Position numbers and translations under genes: made by a program. Positions 1 to 8,341 of a stretch of DNA of 25,505 nucleotides are shown here, in pieces. Where the stretch lies: NCBI GenBank assembly GCA_023392595.1, contig JAEVYU010000071.1, forward strand, positions 1 to 25,505. Reading direction: 5' to 3'. The stretch is from Bacillota bacterium (GTDB taxonomy: Bacteria > Bacillota > UBA4882 > UBA8346). The number at the start of each line of letters is the position of its first letter. Positions within the stretch are counted from its first letter, which is position 1. The notes beneath the pieces are model-generated. The model searched no databases and was not told the DNA's origin. It was given only the letters and a program-made list of their open reading frames with translations.

Positions 1-321
1 TATCTCTTTGTAAATTTGTATCGACTCTAAAATAATGCTGGTTACCCGAGTTTCGGCGCTATACCCAGATGCGCCGAGATGGACCTTGCCGGTTTGGTTG
101 GGTCAACTTCCTTGAATAAACTTGCGGCGTCAAAAGCAAGCAGTACTAGGAACGATTGAATGAGAACCGGAGGTGTACTGGATGTACACCGAGGATCGGA
201 GTGATTGAGTAACGACGTAATGCGCAGCTTTTCACGCCGCACCCAACCAAACCGGCAATTCTCTCATCCTTTCGATCCTCTTTTCTTTATAACTTCTTCC
301 TGAGTTACCTTTATAATCAGA
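1..321. repeat. Left copy of the window-terminal inverted repeat
   Basis: Bases 1-321 are the reverse complement of 25505-25168, with the first 120 or so bases identical and only scattered substitutions after that. The one length difference is a 17-bp palindrome present only in the right copy. The repeat is rich in local dyads: TCGGCGC (53-59) with GCGCCGA (71-77), CTTGC with GCAAG near 121-140, and GGTGTAC (172-178) with GTACACC (184-190). An exact 18-bp inverted pair, TTGCCGGTTTGGTTGGGT (86-103) and its complement (241-258), brackets the middle. Open frames here shift at the palindrome and do not look coding. It is probably an interspersed non-coding repeat; ending at the same base on both sides fits an assembly break at a repeat. 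Confidence 0.9.
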
Positions 322-342
322 TAAATTAATATTGATTACAGA

Positions 343-978
343 TTATGTTTTAATAATTAACCCCAATCGTTTTGAAAGCTGAACCGCTTGAGATGGGGAA
401 ACAACCAAACCGCATAAATCTTCGCTTCCCACCCCCATCCCTTCAATCTGACAACTACTGAAATCGATTCCGGCTAGCTTTGTTCCGGATATCTGGACCT
501 CAGTCAAATCCCCTTCCGTAAATAAAACTTCCCGAAAATTACAGTTTTGAAAATCGGCATTTCGAAAAATGCACCGTATAAATTGTGACTGTTTACAATC
601 TAAAAAACGGAAAATTCCAAGTGAACATTGGCAATCCAAAAAGCTAACACTACGGAAGGTGGCATCCGTAAATTTTGCTCCCACCATTTTGCAGCTGATA
701 AATTCAACCCGATGAGCCAGGGCCTCTCCAAAATCGGCATTCGACATATCACAATTTTCGAATCGTACATCCATAAACTCAATTTTTGGAAATGAACTGC
801 CGCGAAAAACAACGTTCCGGAAAACGCTTTGACAAACGACCATATTATAAATAGACAGGTTTTCAAAGGTATCATTTTCAAAGGCCGATTCTGATACCTT
901 GATCTCGTCTCCGATACTCATATCCGCCCGTTTGATTTGAGTGAATGTAATCGGTAATTTCGGAACATTTACTTTCAT
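343..978 (-). CDS. Pentapeptide-repeat protein
   Basis: This 211-residue protein has many tandem A(D/N)LXX-like five-residue repeats from about residue 30 to 180, for example FENCDMSNADFGEA, CKMVGAKFTDATF, CIFRNADFQNCNF and GDLTEVQISGTKLAGIDF. Such repeats form a right-handed quadrilateral beta-helix. Cysteine and phenylalanine are frequent at repeat centres. No signal peptide or membrane segment is seen, so it is probably cytosolic. Some family members mimic DNA and protect gyrase, but nothing here shows that role, so the function is unknown. The start at 978 gives the full repeat domain; a GGAG lies somewhat far upstream. It runs away from the cyclophilin gene, and the two share the 979-1107 intergenic region. 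Confidence 0.85.
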   Translation of the reverse strand: MKVNVPKLPITFTQIKRADMSIGDEIKVSESAFENDTFENLSIYNMVVCQSVFRNVVFRGSSFPKIEFMDVRFENCDMSNADFGEALAHRVEFISCKMVGAKFTDATFRSVSFLDCQCSLGIFRFLDCKQSQFIRCIFRNADFQNCNFREVLFTEGDLTEVQISGTKLAGIDFSSCQIEGMGVGSEDLCGLVVSPSQAVQLSKRLGLIIKT

Positions 979-1041
979 GCTTTCTAATTTCTCCAGTCTG
1001 ATTCCCTCCTGTTTTTTGAGGCGTTTTTAAGCGATATTCAA

Positions 1042-1070
1042 TTGACAGCCCCTCCCGGCTATGTTACATT
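1042..1070 (+). promoter_or_regulatory. Probable sigma-A promoter of the cyclophilin gene
   Basis: TTGACA at 1042-1047 and TACATT at 1065-1070 are 17 bp apart. The predicted start of transcription lies about 30 bases ahead of the cyclophilin start codon. Confidence 0.6.
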
Positions 1071-1107
1071 AATTTCAAATCAATCATTTATGGTTAGGTA
1101 GGATATT

Positions 1108-1782
1108 ATGAATAAAAACTATGGAAAAATCATCAAAAAACACTGGTTAAGCCCATTAATCATTGGTTTGGCCGTTGCCGTTTTGGCCGGCGCTTCCATT
1201 TTTGTTCACGGCGCAAGCCAAACCACCCCGAGTCCGGCTCCAAGCGGAGCGCTAAGTCCAACGCCGACCCCTTTGCCCAAGACGCTTCGGGCCACTCTCA
1301 AAACTTCTCTTGGAGATATTGAACTGGAACTTAATGCCGAAAAAGCTCCCGTTACGGTTCAAAACTTCTTGCAATATATCGAGAGCGGTTTCTTTAAAGA
1401 CACCCTTTTCCACCGGGTGATCCCTAAGTTCATGATCCAAGGCGGCGGTTTCACCACAGGAATGGTTCAAAAAAAAGGGCAGCCCCCCATTATCAACGAA
1501 GCGGGGAACGGTCTTTCAAACAAACGGGGAACCATCGCCATGGCCCGGACCCAAAATATCAACAGCGCGACTTCACAATTTTATATTAATCTAGTGGATA
1601 ACCCTTATCTGGACCACAAGGATAATATCGCCAAGAATTACGGCTATTGTGTATTCGGCAAAGTCACCAAAGGAATGGACGTAGTGGATAAGATCGCAGC
1701 CGTCCCAACCGCTGCAGCGGGTCCCTATCAAGACGTGCCCAAAGAAGACATCCTAATCCTGGATGTTAAAGTTACCAAATGA
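1108..1782 (+). CDS. Membrane-anchored or secreted cyclophilin-type peptidyl-prolyl isomerase
   Basis: The 224-residue protein begins with a basic stretch and one hydrophobic segment at about residues 13-35, then a Pro/Ser/Thr-rich linker (about 38-58), then a cyclophilin domain. It should catalyse cis-trans isomerisation of X-Pro bonds in exported proteins. The family signature FHRVIPKFMIQGG is at 101-113 and includes the catalytic Arg103; SQFYINL and the YCVFGKVTKGMDVVDKI block follow, as in compact bacterial cyclophilins. There is no Cys after the hydrophobic segment, so this is a signal anchor or a cleaved signal peptide rather than a lipoprotein. The last 30 bases overlap the convergent hydrolase gene. 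It appears to be transcribed alone from the promoter at 1042-1070. Confidence 0.93.
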   Translation: MNKNYGKIIKKHWLSPLIIGLAVAVLAGASIFVHGASQTTPSPAPSGALSPTPTPLPKTLRATLKTSLGDIELELNAEKAPVTVQNFLQYIESGFFKDTLFHRVIPKFMIQGGGFTTGMVQKKGQPPIINEAGNGLSNKRGTIAMARTQNINSATSQFYINLVDNPYLDHKDNIAKNYGYCVFGKVTKGMDVVDKIAAVPTAAAGPYQDVPKEDILILDVKVTK

Positions 1783-2397
1783 AGCCTTAGCGGAATGAAT
1801 TTTTAGAAATTCGCTTGTTTTCTTCAATGCCGTTTGGGCGGACTCTTCACAATAATTTTCGGCATAAGGATCAGCAAAGCCATGTTTTCCGGGAAGTATG
1901 GATACAGTGGCTTTTTCTTTTGTTTTTAGATTTGGCGTCAATTTTTCCAACCCGAAACTTTCCTGATCACCGTAAATCAAAAGCACCGGCGGATTGGGGT
2001 TAATGTTTAAATAATCGCGAATTCTGGAACCGTAATATCCGATAATACCATCACACTCTTGGTTTCCTTCACTGCAAATCCAGGCGATGGTGGCCCCGAT
2101 ACTAAAACCCAACATAAAGATCAAAGGGTAGTCGGGTTTCAATTCCCGGATTAGATTCCTAACCTCAAGACCGGCCGCAGCAAAACCTCTTTCTTGCATA
2201 AAATACTCATAGGCTTCCCCTTGCTCGCCGTAGGAAAAGGGAATATCCCTGGCCAATAAATTGGGACATGCGATATCAAACCCCTGTTGTGAATAATAGC
2301 CGCAAACCGCTTCGATATGCTTGTTGATACCGTATATTTCATGCAATACAATCAACAGCCGGTCATGATGATTTAAATGGGTCAGCCTGTTTTTCAT
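1753..2397 (-). CDS. Dienelactone hydrolase-like alpha/beta hydrolase
   Basis: This alpha/beta-hydrolase of 214 residues resembles the dienelactone hydrolase family. Visible elements are HEIYG (Glu20), the nucleophile elbow GFSIGA (Ser99), the acid in IYGDQE (Asp144) and the His in KHGFADP (His172). Classical dienelactone hydrolases have Cys in the elbow; serine here suggests an esterase-like member, and the substrate is unknown. The start MKNRL at 2397 is preferred because AAGGCGGG lies 6-7 bases upstream. A longer reading from 2433 has no ribosome binding site. Its end overlaps the cyclophilin gene tail-to-tail. It lies 68 bases after the Nudix gene on the same strand, so the two may be co-transcribed. 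No signal peptide; cytosolic. Confidence 0.82.
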   Translation of the reverse strand: MKNRLTHLNHHDRLLIVLHEIYGINKHIEAVCGYYSQQGFDIACPNLLARDIPFSYGEQGEAYEYFMQERGFAAAGLEVRNLIRELKPDYPLIFMLGFSIGATIAWICSEGNQECDGIIGYYGSRIRDYLNINPNPPVLLIYGDQESFGLEKLTPNLKTKEKATVSILPGKHGFADPYAENYCEESAQTALKKTSEFLKIHSAKASFGNFNIQD

Positions 2398-2465
2398 ATA
2401 ACCCGCCTTTTGTTTGACTTTGTCCGGGAGCATTATTGAAACATTTTTTAATATCAGTTTTTTTA

Positions 2466-3041
2466 TTATTCAGATACGGGGATCCCCGTCAATTTGTTCT
2501 CCTTATATTGTTCTATGATCATCAAATCCGCCGCGAAAGCCATTTCCGGCATAGGGCCGCCAAGGGGAACCCATTGTGTCGCTTCGATGTCATCACCCGG
2601 GCATAATTCTCCGCCGGTTATTTTCCCTTCCAATACAATCACCAATGAATGAACTTCCCGGGAAAGAAAATTGAAAGACACATTGATAATGTTTTGAACC
2701 TTTACATCCAGTCCGGTCTCTTCCTTCACCTCGCGACGGGCCGCAATTAAATAGTCCTCATCAAATTCCATAAACCCGCAAGGCAAACACCATTTACCGC
2801 TTTGGAAATTCCCTGGTCCCCGCTTACAAAGTAAAACCTGCCCGTCTTCGACAATTAAAACCGATACCCCCGGACTGGGATTCTTATAATAAATGAAACC
2901 GCAATGAGAGCACACCGGCCGGATTTTACCCGATTCTTCCTTAAAGTCAAAGGGTTCTCCGCAACGGGAACAGTATTTAATCTCTGTAAGCCCACTATTA
3001 CCTTGATAAGAGTAGGTCGAAAAAATTTGCTGAAATTTCAT
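2466..3041 (-). CDS. Zinc-ribbon Nudix hydrolase
   Basis: This 191-residue protein has an N-terminal zinc ribbon (CSRCG at 24-28 and CSHCG at 44-48) followed by a Nudix domain. The Nudix box begins at Gly89 and fits the pattern GX5EX7REVXEETGL, ending near residue 111. This layout matches the NudC/YjaD-like and related ADP-ribose or NADH pyrophosphatase-like group. These enzymes hydrolyse nucleoside diphosphates linked to another moiety; the exact substrate cannot be read here. The start is well supported: GGAGG lies 5-6 bases upstream of the ATG. It precedes the dienelactone-hydrolase-like gene on the same strand. No export signal. Confidence 0.9.
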   Translation of the reverse strand: MKFQQIFSTYSYQGNSGLTEIKYCSRCGEPFDFKEESGKIRPVCSHCGFIYYKNPSPGVSVLIVEDGQVLLCKRGPGNFQSGKWCLPCGFMEFDEDYLIAARREVKEETGLDVKVQNIINVSFNFLSREVHSLVIVLEGKITGGELCPGDDIEATQWVPLGGPMPEMAFAADLMIIEQYKENKLTGIPVSE

Positions 3042-3206
3042 AGTACCTCCAATTTTTTACTCCCAATCCATGATTTTTTCACGAGGGTATAAGGATTGGA
3101 TGCCGTATCATTTTTTATTCCGATGGATCAAAATGATTATACAAAATCTTAGACGCCCTGAAAAGTTTTAAACGGAATATTCCCTGAAAAAGGTTTTTAC
3201 TGATTC

Positions 3207-3235
3207 TTGTACATCCACCCATACAAGTTTACAAT
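3207..3235 (+). promoter_or_regulatory. Probable promoter of the C39-like gene
   Basis: TTGTAC (3207-3212) and TACAAT (3230-3235) are 17 bp apart, about 65 bases ahead of the gene. CTTGT and ACAAG form a short dyad within the spacer region. Confidence 0.5.
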
Positions 3236-3301
3236 ATATCTGTATGCCGCATAAATATATACCACGCGCATCGAACTTACTAACAAAACGAGGTCCGGAC
3301 A

Positions 3302-3949
3302 ATGATAACTCAATCGATATCGAATCTAAATCTGTTTAAGATACTGGATGAAGAAACCCGTGAAATATATCATGGGTGCAACCAGGCTTGGTATACCACG
3401 GTTTGGCAGCGTCTATCCGGATGCGGCCCCTCGGTAGCATCCCACCTTATCTTTTATCTTTGCCGCGAACGGTTTACCGCCGAGTTGGGACCTAATCAAA
3501 TCAGTAAAAAAAGATTTCTTTCTCTGATGGAGGAAACCTGGGAATATGTTACCCCCACCATCAAGGGTGTATCGACAACGAAAATGTTTTTTGAGGCGGT
3601 GCTTTCTTATGCTCATTCCAAGGGGTTTGAGATCCAGCATCATGTATTGGACATACCCAAAAATAAAATCCATCGTCCAAGCCTGGCAGAAGTCCTGGAA
3701 TTCCTGAAAGCAGCCTTATTCAACGATGCCCCCGTCGCATTTCTCAATTTATGCAATGGCGACGAAAAGGACCTTGACCAGTGGCATTGGGTTACAGTCG
3801 TTTCCATCGAATATGAAGAAACCAGCGAGCAAATCTTGGCCGATATTTTGGATGAAGGTCAGATTAAAAAAATCAACCTTGGATTATGGTATCATACTAC
3901 CATCAAAGGGGGAGGATTTGTTTATTTTACAGCGTCCTCTTCCCGTTAA
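3302..3949 (+). CDS. C39-like cysteine-peptidase-fold protein
   Basis: This 215-residue protein is not closely recognised, but it carries papain/C39-like landmarks: CGPSVASHLIFYL with Cys41 as possible nucleophile, WHWVTVVSI with His162, and an acidic segment (ADILDEG, Asp181/Asp184) after it. A Gln28 upstream could supply the oxyanion hole. Between them is a helical region of about 90 residues. It has no signal peptide and no transmembrane domain, unlike C39 domains fused to bacteriocin exporters. No precursor peptide or exporter is adjacent, so it looks like a free-standing enzyme of unknown substrate. GAGG stands about 9 bases before the ATG. It might instead be a non-catalytic relative. 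Confidence 0.65.
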   Translation: MITQSISNLNLFKILDEETREIYHGCNQAWYTTVWQRLSGCGPSVASHLIFYLCRERFTAELGPNQISKKRFLSLMEETWEYVTPTIKGVSTTKMFFEAVLSYAHSKGFEIQHHVLDIPKNKIHRPSLAEVLEFLKAALFNDAPVAFLNLCNGDEKDLDQWHWVTVVSIEYEETSEQILADILDEGQIKKINLGLWYHTTIKGGGFVYFTASSSR

Positions 3950-3974
3950 CCTCTCAACCGTCCCTATTTCATGA

Positions 3975-4003
3975 TTGAGGCTATGGTTGAGGGATGTTAT
4001 AAT
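3975..4003 (+). promoter_or_regulatory. Probable promoter of the PKD-repeat gene
   Basis: TTGAGG (3975-3980) and a perfect TATAAT (3998-4003) with 17 bp between. The leader to the ATG is about 105 bases. Confidence 0.6.
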
Positions 4004-4114
4004 TAAACTCAAATCCCTTGAATTTACTATCGTCGTTATGTCCTTGAGAAATTCAATTGCTTGGGCATTGGATTACCCTCAAGAATCTTTTAAAAGAAAA
4101 GGAGAGTCTATTTC

Positions 4115-6388
4115 ATGAAGAAATTCCTCATTACCGGCCTTTTACTCTTTCTTGTGGGCCTAACTATGCAAACCGCCGCAGGAGATTCATCTTTCACCAA
4201 AACTTTTTATGGGCTTCAAAAAGTTTCCCTCTCGGTCGACGATTATAATGAAAAACGCATCCTGACCTTTCCGGATAAACCTTTAGAATTTGCATCCAAA
4301 GTTGTCTGGGAAGTTGCCTTTGACAAAAGGGGACTGATCACCAACGACAAAGCTTCGGTTCTAATCGAAGTCGTCGGCGCCAATGGCCAAGCCGAAACGG
4401 TCGTTTCACTCAATCCCGAACACAAGGAATCCGGCGAACTGACTTTGCAGCCGAATCAAGTTTGCCGCTTAACGCTCTATGCCGGGAAATATAACAGCAT
4501 CCTGAAAAAATATGGTTCGAAACTGGACGCTCAATGTACATATCAAAGAAGCCAGGTGTCGGTTCGTACCATCGAAAGAAGCCGCCCGGGACAATTCGGC
4601 TTGACTGTGACCAGTATTCCGGCAGCCAACTGGATATGGACTTTACCGGACGGCAACCGGGTAAACAGTAATACCGTTGAAACTACTTTTTCCCCCGGCT
4701 ATGCCGCCATTCAACTTTTAAACCCCCAAACCGCGGATTTATTTCAATTGGATTTGCAGGTTCCGGAACCCATTGAAGCCAATCCCAGCATTTCTCCGCT
4801 GGAAGGATATGAGGATTTGACCGTTCAATGCTTCGCGAACGCAACTAGCCATTACCAGTCAACCTCCAAATATTTATGGGATTTCGGCGACGGATCCGGC
4901 GCAAAAACCACGGAACAAACGGAACACACCTACACCAAACCCGGGGTTTATCCGTTAAAATTAAAAATTGTCAACTCTCTGGGACCGGTATTCGAAAAAA
5001 CCTGGGATATCCGCGTCCTTCCCTTTGCCATCAACAATTCAGCCATCATCACTCCGGGGCGGGGACCGGTACCCATAACATTCTCCTATAAAGCCACCCC
5101 TGACATTTTGGGTACGGAACCGACCTCCATCCAATATTTATGGAATTTCGGCGACGGCACCACTTCAAACCTCCCCTCCGGCGAGCATGTTTACCGGAAA
5201 GTAGGAGATTATCCCGTCCGGTTGACGCTGATTGATAAAAACCATCCCAACCTCAAAACCGAACCTTGGGTTTATACCGTAACTGCGATACCACCGGTTC
5301 TGGACCTGGCGGCTGATGCTTCCCAATGGTCCGGATCGATTCCTTTGCGGGTAAGATTCCGATCCTCTCTCCGGATCGACGGCGGCCCAACCGATATCGA
5401 ATATTACTGGGACTTCAACGACGGTACCTTCTCCAGGGAGACCAACCCCATTCATACTTTTATCGATCCGGGCCGTTATCAAGTGCGGTTGGAGGTCACC
5501 GACCGGATTCACGGCACCGTGGTGACCAAACGCCTGCCGATTGATGTCAGGCCGCCACAGTTATCACTCAAAGTCATCGCCTCCCAACCGGGCGGCATTG
5601 CCCCCTTGCAAGTGAGTTTCAGACCGATTTTGAATATCGAAGGCGGGCCGACCCGTATTGAATATGTCTGGGACTTTGACGACGGCACAACCAGCCGGAC
5701 CTTTGATTCATCCCCGGTGAGCCATAAATTTTCCCGGCCGGGATTGTATACTGTTAGAGTAACGGCCCGGGATCGTATTTACCATGGTGCCGTTAGCGCC
5801 CAAGTTAGAATAGAAGCCAAATCCCCGGAGGTTATTTCCGGACCCGCTCCAGGGGATGGAGCGCCGGGCCGGCCAACTGAAAAACCACCCGTACCTCCAG
5901 GTAATAGGCCGGGACTGCCGTCAGGAGACAGGGATCATCAGCCGGGTTCCAGTCCTACACCAACTCCAGGCAAGGTCAGGGATACCAAAGCGCCGGAGTT
6001 GGTGGTCAAACTTTCCCCAGACAGGCTGCTGGCACCTGGGAACCAAAAAATGATTCAAATTACTGCCGATATTCAGGTTAAGGATGACCAGGATCCCGAT
6101 CCCGATATTCGCTTGGTCTCGATTAGCTGTAACCAAAAATTCGACCCCGATATGGACATTAGCGGAGCATCCATCGGAACCGATGATCGGAGCTTCTTTT
6201 TAAGGGCGGAAACGGACGGGGCCAAACGGGAAGACCGGATTTATACGGTAACCTATTCGGCCACGGATATTTCAGGCAATTCCAAGACAGTAACCCTCAC
6301 CGTAACCGTTCCCTTTAGCGGTAAAGATACCAACGACGATAGAAACAGAGGCGAGGGCCACGGCCCGGGCGGCAGGCCGAGAAGGTAA
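4115..6388 (+). CDS. Secreted multi-PKD-domain protein
   Basis: The 757-residue protein starts with a clear signal peptide (MKKF, hydrophobic core to about residue 20, AAG cleavage region). An N-terminal domain of about 220 residues is unassigned, though WIWTLPDG looks like a degenerate PKD start. Four PKD domains follow, each with W-(D/N)-F-x-DG and a later (H/Y)-x-(F/Y)-x-x-P/V-G-x-Y motif: YLWDFGDGS, YLWNFGDGT, YYWDFNDGT and YVWDFDDGT. Then come a Pro/Gly/Asp-rich linker and an HYR/Ig-like C-terminal domain (YTVTYSATDISGNSKTVTLTVTV) ending in a Gly/Arg-rich tail. PKD modules mediate surface protein or glycan contacts; no catalytic domain, LPXTG motif or C-terminal anchor is seen. GGAGAG precedes the ATG. 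It is probably extracellular or surface-associated, with the partner unknown. Confidence 0.88.
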   Translation: MKKFLITGLLLFLVGLTMQTAAGDSSFTKTFYGLQKVSLSVDDYNEKRILTFPDKPLEFASKVVWEVAFDKRGLITNDKASVLIEVVGANGQAETVVSLNPEHKESGELTLQPNQVCRLTLYAGKYNSILKKYGSKLDAQCTYQRSQVSVRTIERSRPGQFGLTVTSIPAANWIWTLPDGNRVNSNTVETTFSPGYAAIQLLNPQTADLFQLDLQVPEPIEANPSISPLEGYEDLTVQCFANATSHYQSTSKYLWDFGDGSGAKTTEQTEHTYTKPGVYPLKLKIVNSLGPVFEKTWDIRVLPFAINNSAIITPGRGPVPITFSYKATPDILGTEPTSIQYLWNFGDGTTSNLPSGEHVYRKVGDYPVRLTLIDKNHPNLKTEPWVYTVTAIPPVLDLAADASQWSGSIPLRVRFRSSLRIDGGPTDIEYYWDFNDGTFSRETNPIHTFIDPGRYQVRLEVTDRIHGTVVTKRLPIDVRPPQLSLKVIASQPGGIAPLQVSFRPILNIEGGPTRIEYVWDFDDGTTSRTFDSSPVSHKFSRPGLYTVRVTARDRIYHGAVSAQVRIEAKSPEVISGPAPGDGAPGRPTEKPPVPPGNRPGLPSGDRDHQPGSSPTPTPGKVRDTKAPELVVKLSPDRLLAPGNQKMIQITADIQVKDDQDPDPDIRLVSISCNQKFDPDMDISGASIGTDDRSFFLRAETDGAKREDRIYTVTYSATDISGNSKTVTLTVTVPFSGKDTNDDRNRGEGHGPGGRPRR

Positions 6389-6409
6389 TTCCCCTCTATC
6401 CGGGCATGA

Positions 6410-6448
6410 GGTTGTCTCAAAAGGAGGACATTTTCTTTTGAGGCAACC
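6410..6448 (+). terminator. Hairpin after the PKD gene
   Basis: A 14-bp stem with one G-U pair (6410-6423 with 6435-6448) and an 11-base loop sits 22 bases after the stop codon. There is no U-run directly after it, so it may be a mRNA-stabilising hairpin or a weak terminator. Confidence 0.5.
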
Positions 6449-6504
6449 CCATCGGTTAAAAGCCTGACCAATCCAAAAAAACTTCCAAAGGGAGTCCATG
6501 AACA

Positions 6505-7437
6505 ATGAAACAACTTAATACCGTCGCACTGATTGGACTGGGGGCTATTGGCTGTTCCCTGGCGCCTGGCCTGCTTAAAGCGGTCGGCCCCGAAAATTTC
6601 CGGGTAATTGCCGGCGGCGCCCGCAAAAAACGTTTGGAAACCGATGGAATCACCATCAATGGGGAAATTTATCATTTTACCATTGTTGATCCCGGCCAAA
6701 AGACCACCCCGGCCGATTTGGTTATTGTTATCGTGAAGCACGGCGCTCTTCCCACCGCGATCAAGGATATTAAAAATCAGGTCGGCGATGATACCATCAT
6801 TGTATCCTTTATGAACGGTATCGATTCGGAAGAACAGATCGCCGCGGAATACGGCTGGGAGCGGGTAATTTACGGCATCACCCGGAAATCGGTGGTCATG
6901 CAAAACGGCAGCTGTAATTATGACCCTCAATACGGCCGCTTTATATTGGGCGAGGCCCGCAATGAGACGATTTCGCCGCGAATCGAAGCCGTGATGGATC
7001 TCTTTAGCCGCGGGGAAATCCCTTACAAAGTGGAACCCGACATGGTACGCAGCCTGTGGCTTAAATTTGCCTGTAATGTCAGCGAGAACCAATCTTCGGC
7101 AATTCTCGGCATTCCTTTCGGCGCCTTGCAAGTTAGCGAGCACGCCAATCACATCCGGGAGATGGCCTTTCGGGAAGTGATCGCCATTGCCAACCGAAAA
7201 GGAATCGCTCTTACCCAAGAGGATTTGATTCAGCAACGGCAACATCTGCAGGGCGTTCCCTATGCCAATAAAACTTCCATGTTGCAGGATATTGAAAATG
7301 GCCGGACCACCGAAGTGGAAATGTTCTCCGGCATCGTATGCCGGCTCGGGGCTGAGCTGGGTATCCCGACCCCTATCAATGAACTGTTTTATCATAGTAT
7401 TAAGGTTCTGGAAGAAAAAAATGCCGGGAAGATTTAG
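6505..7437 (+). CDS. panE: Ketopantoate reductase-family protein (2-dehydropantoate 2-reductase)
   Basis: At 310 residues this is the usual family length. The N-terminal Rossmann fold has GLGAIG (11-16) for NADP(H); Lys78, the NGID block (Asn104), WLKFACNVSEN (Lys187, Asn191, Asn195), Ser258 and RTTEVEMFSG (Glu270) match the positions known for pantoate and cofactor binding in ketopantoate reductases. The reaction would be reduction of 2-dehydropantoate to pantoate for pantothenate and CoA synthesis, in the cytosol. No panB, panC or panD is nearby, and the family includes paralogues acting on other 2-oxo or amino substrates, so the substrate is inferred. AAAGGGAG lies about 11 bases before the start. 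The decayed Rpn element begins immediately downstream. Confidence 0.83.
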   Translation: MKQLNTVALIGLGAIGCSLAPGLLKAVGPENFRVIAGGARKKRLETDGITINGEIYHFTIVDPGQKTTPADLVIVIVKHGALPTAIKDIKNQVGDDTIIVSFMNGIDSEEQIAAEYGWERVIYGITRKSVVMQNGSCNYDPQYGRFILGEARNETISPRIEAVMDLFSRGEIPYKVEPDMVRSLWLKFACNVSENQSSAILGIPFGALQVSEHANHIREMAFREVIAIANRKGIALTQEDLIQQRQHLQGVPYANKTSMLQDIENGRTTEVEMFSGIVCRLGAELGIPTPINELFYHSIKVLEEKNAGKI

Positions 7438-7442
7438 GAAGT

Positions 7443-8097
7443 CCTCACCCCTCTGTTCATTCATAATCCCTCTCCCGTTTCACGGGGTGAGGGATTATGA
7501 ATGCTTATTTTTCGCTGTTCTGAACCTTCCCATGATCGAGCAATACCATTCGGTTTTTCACTTATGGGAAGACGCTCACAAAGGCTGTAAATTAACGGAT
7601 ATCCTGGAGATTCATTTTCTGGAATTACCGAAGTTCCGAAAAGCAAGACCCGATCTAGGTAAACCTTTAGATCGCTGGCTAATCTTCATTGAAGATTTAC
7701 CGAAGGAGGTAGCGCGCGTAAACGCACGATTAAGTGGCAATCAATAATGATCCTGCCATCGCCAAAGCCGAGGAATTATTAGAACGCCTGGGTAGCCTGG
7801 ACGAAGTAAAAAGATATTATGAAGCCCGGGAAATGGCGATTCATGATGAAGTAACACGCATTACAGGGGCTAAAGCGGAAGGTGAAGCCGAAGGTATTTT
7901 AAAGGGTAAACTGGATGATGCCCGTAAAATGCTTGCCAAACAGATTCCGGAAGAGCTAATTATCGAGATTACCGGGATTACGGGCGAAGAGTTACGTAAG
8001 CTTAAATGCGAAGAGAGAAATTGAAGTTTGAAAGTTTAAACCTTCTCCGCCCCCTCAATCTTGATAAAGGTTATTAAAATCACGATTGTTGATTACT
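7443..8097 (+). repeat. Direct repeat copy A (Rpn-family element, deleted)
   Basis: This copy has two parts also found in copy B. The leader at 7443-7534 contains a CCCTC..CCCG TTTCA CGGG..GAGGG hairpin and the block TTTCGCTGTTCTGAACC. The body at 7535-8097 is nearly identical to 13642-14217, and both end at GTTGATTACT. In copy A the leader joins the body directly at CCATG|ATCGAG, so the 5' half of the gene is gone. Confidence 0.9.
7532..8024 (+). pseudogene. Rpn-family PD-(D/E)XK nuclease remnant (C-terminal half)
   Basis: Two adjacent frames give the C-terminal half of a recombination-promoting nuclease/transposase-like protein (Rpn family, PDDEXK_2). Frame one (7532-7747) has YHSVFHLWEDAHKG and ILEIHFLELPKF. 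Frame two (GTG at 7734 to 8024) has AEELLERLGSLDEVKRYYEARE, then KAEGEAEGILKGK and a closing ITGITGEELRKL, all typical of the family tail. The N-terminal half with the catalytic Asp and Glu-x-Gln is missing, so no activity is expected. The frame break lies at a small palindromic GCGCGCGT/ACGCACG segment, also present in copy B, so the break predates the duplication. Confidence 0.85.
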
Positions 8098-8341
8098 TAG
8101 GAAGTATATCCTCTCTCTCCCAACCAAGACATTCAAAAATAACCTGTCTATTAAGTAGCTGCTTCATTACGATCCATCTATTTGGAACTCACCTTGCCTT
8201 TGATTGTTTATATTAATCTTTTGGGACAGCCCCAAAAGGACGCGAAGTTGTTATTTGATTCAATTCCCCTTTGCTGACTTCGCGTCTTCGCGGTTTTAAA
8301 TCTCGGCATCCGATTGTCTTTGACTTTTGCCGAATTTTTAA
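8098..8341. other. Intergenic region downstream of the transporter operon
   Basis: No gene is seen. It contains an 8-bp hairpin CTTTTGGG/CCCAAAAG (8218-8238), and then a 10-bp inverted pair GACGCGAAGT (8239-8248) and ACTTCGCGTC (8277-8286). Both lie in the path of transcripts leaving yjfF and could act as a weak terminator or 3'-end stabiliser; U-tracts are poor. The GCGAAGACGCGAAG type is a common extragenic repeat. Confidence 0.6.

Noticed and set aside
42..242. 66-residue minus-strand frame in the left terminal repeat, with a similar frame at 25247-25447 in the right copy
   Set aside because: The two copies lose frame relative to each other at the 17-bp palindrome and share only the first 20 or so codons; substitutions do not favour silent sites. 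Both sit in a hairpin-rich repeat and look non-coding.
6253..7464. 403-residue open frame antisense to the ketopantoate-reductase gene
   Set aside because: It lies opposite a well-supported gene, lacks recognisable domains, and its composition (Gly/Asn/Ile-rich) is a mirror of the sense codons.
8098..8341. A small gene between copy A and yjfF
   Set aside because: No open frame with a ribosome binding site is seen on either strand; only hairpin repeats are visible.
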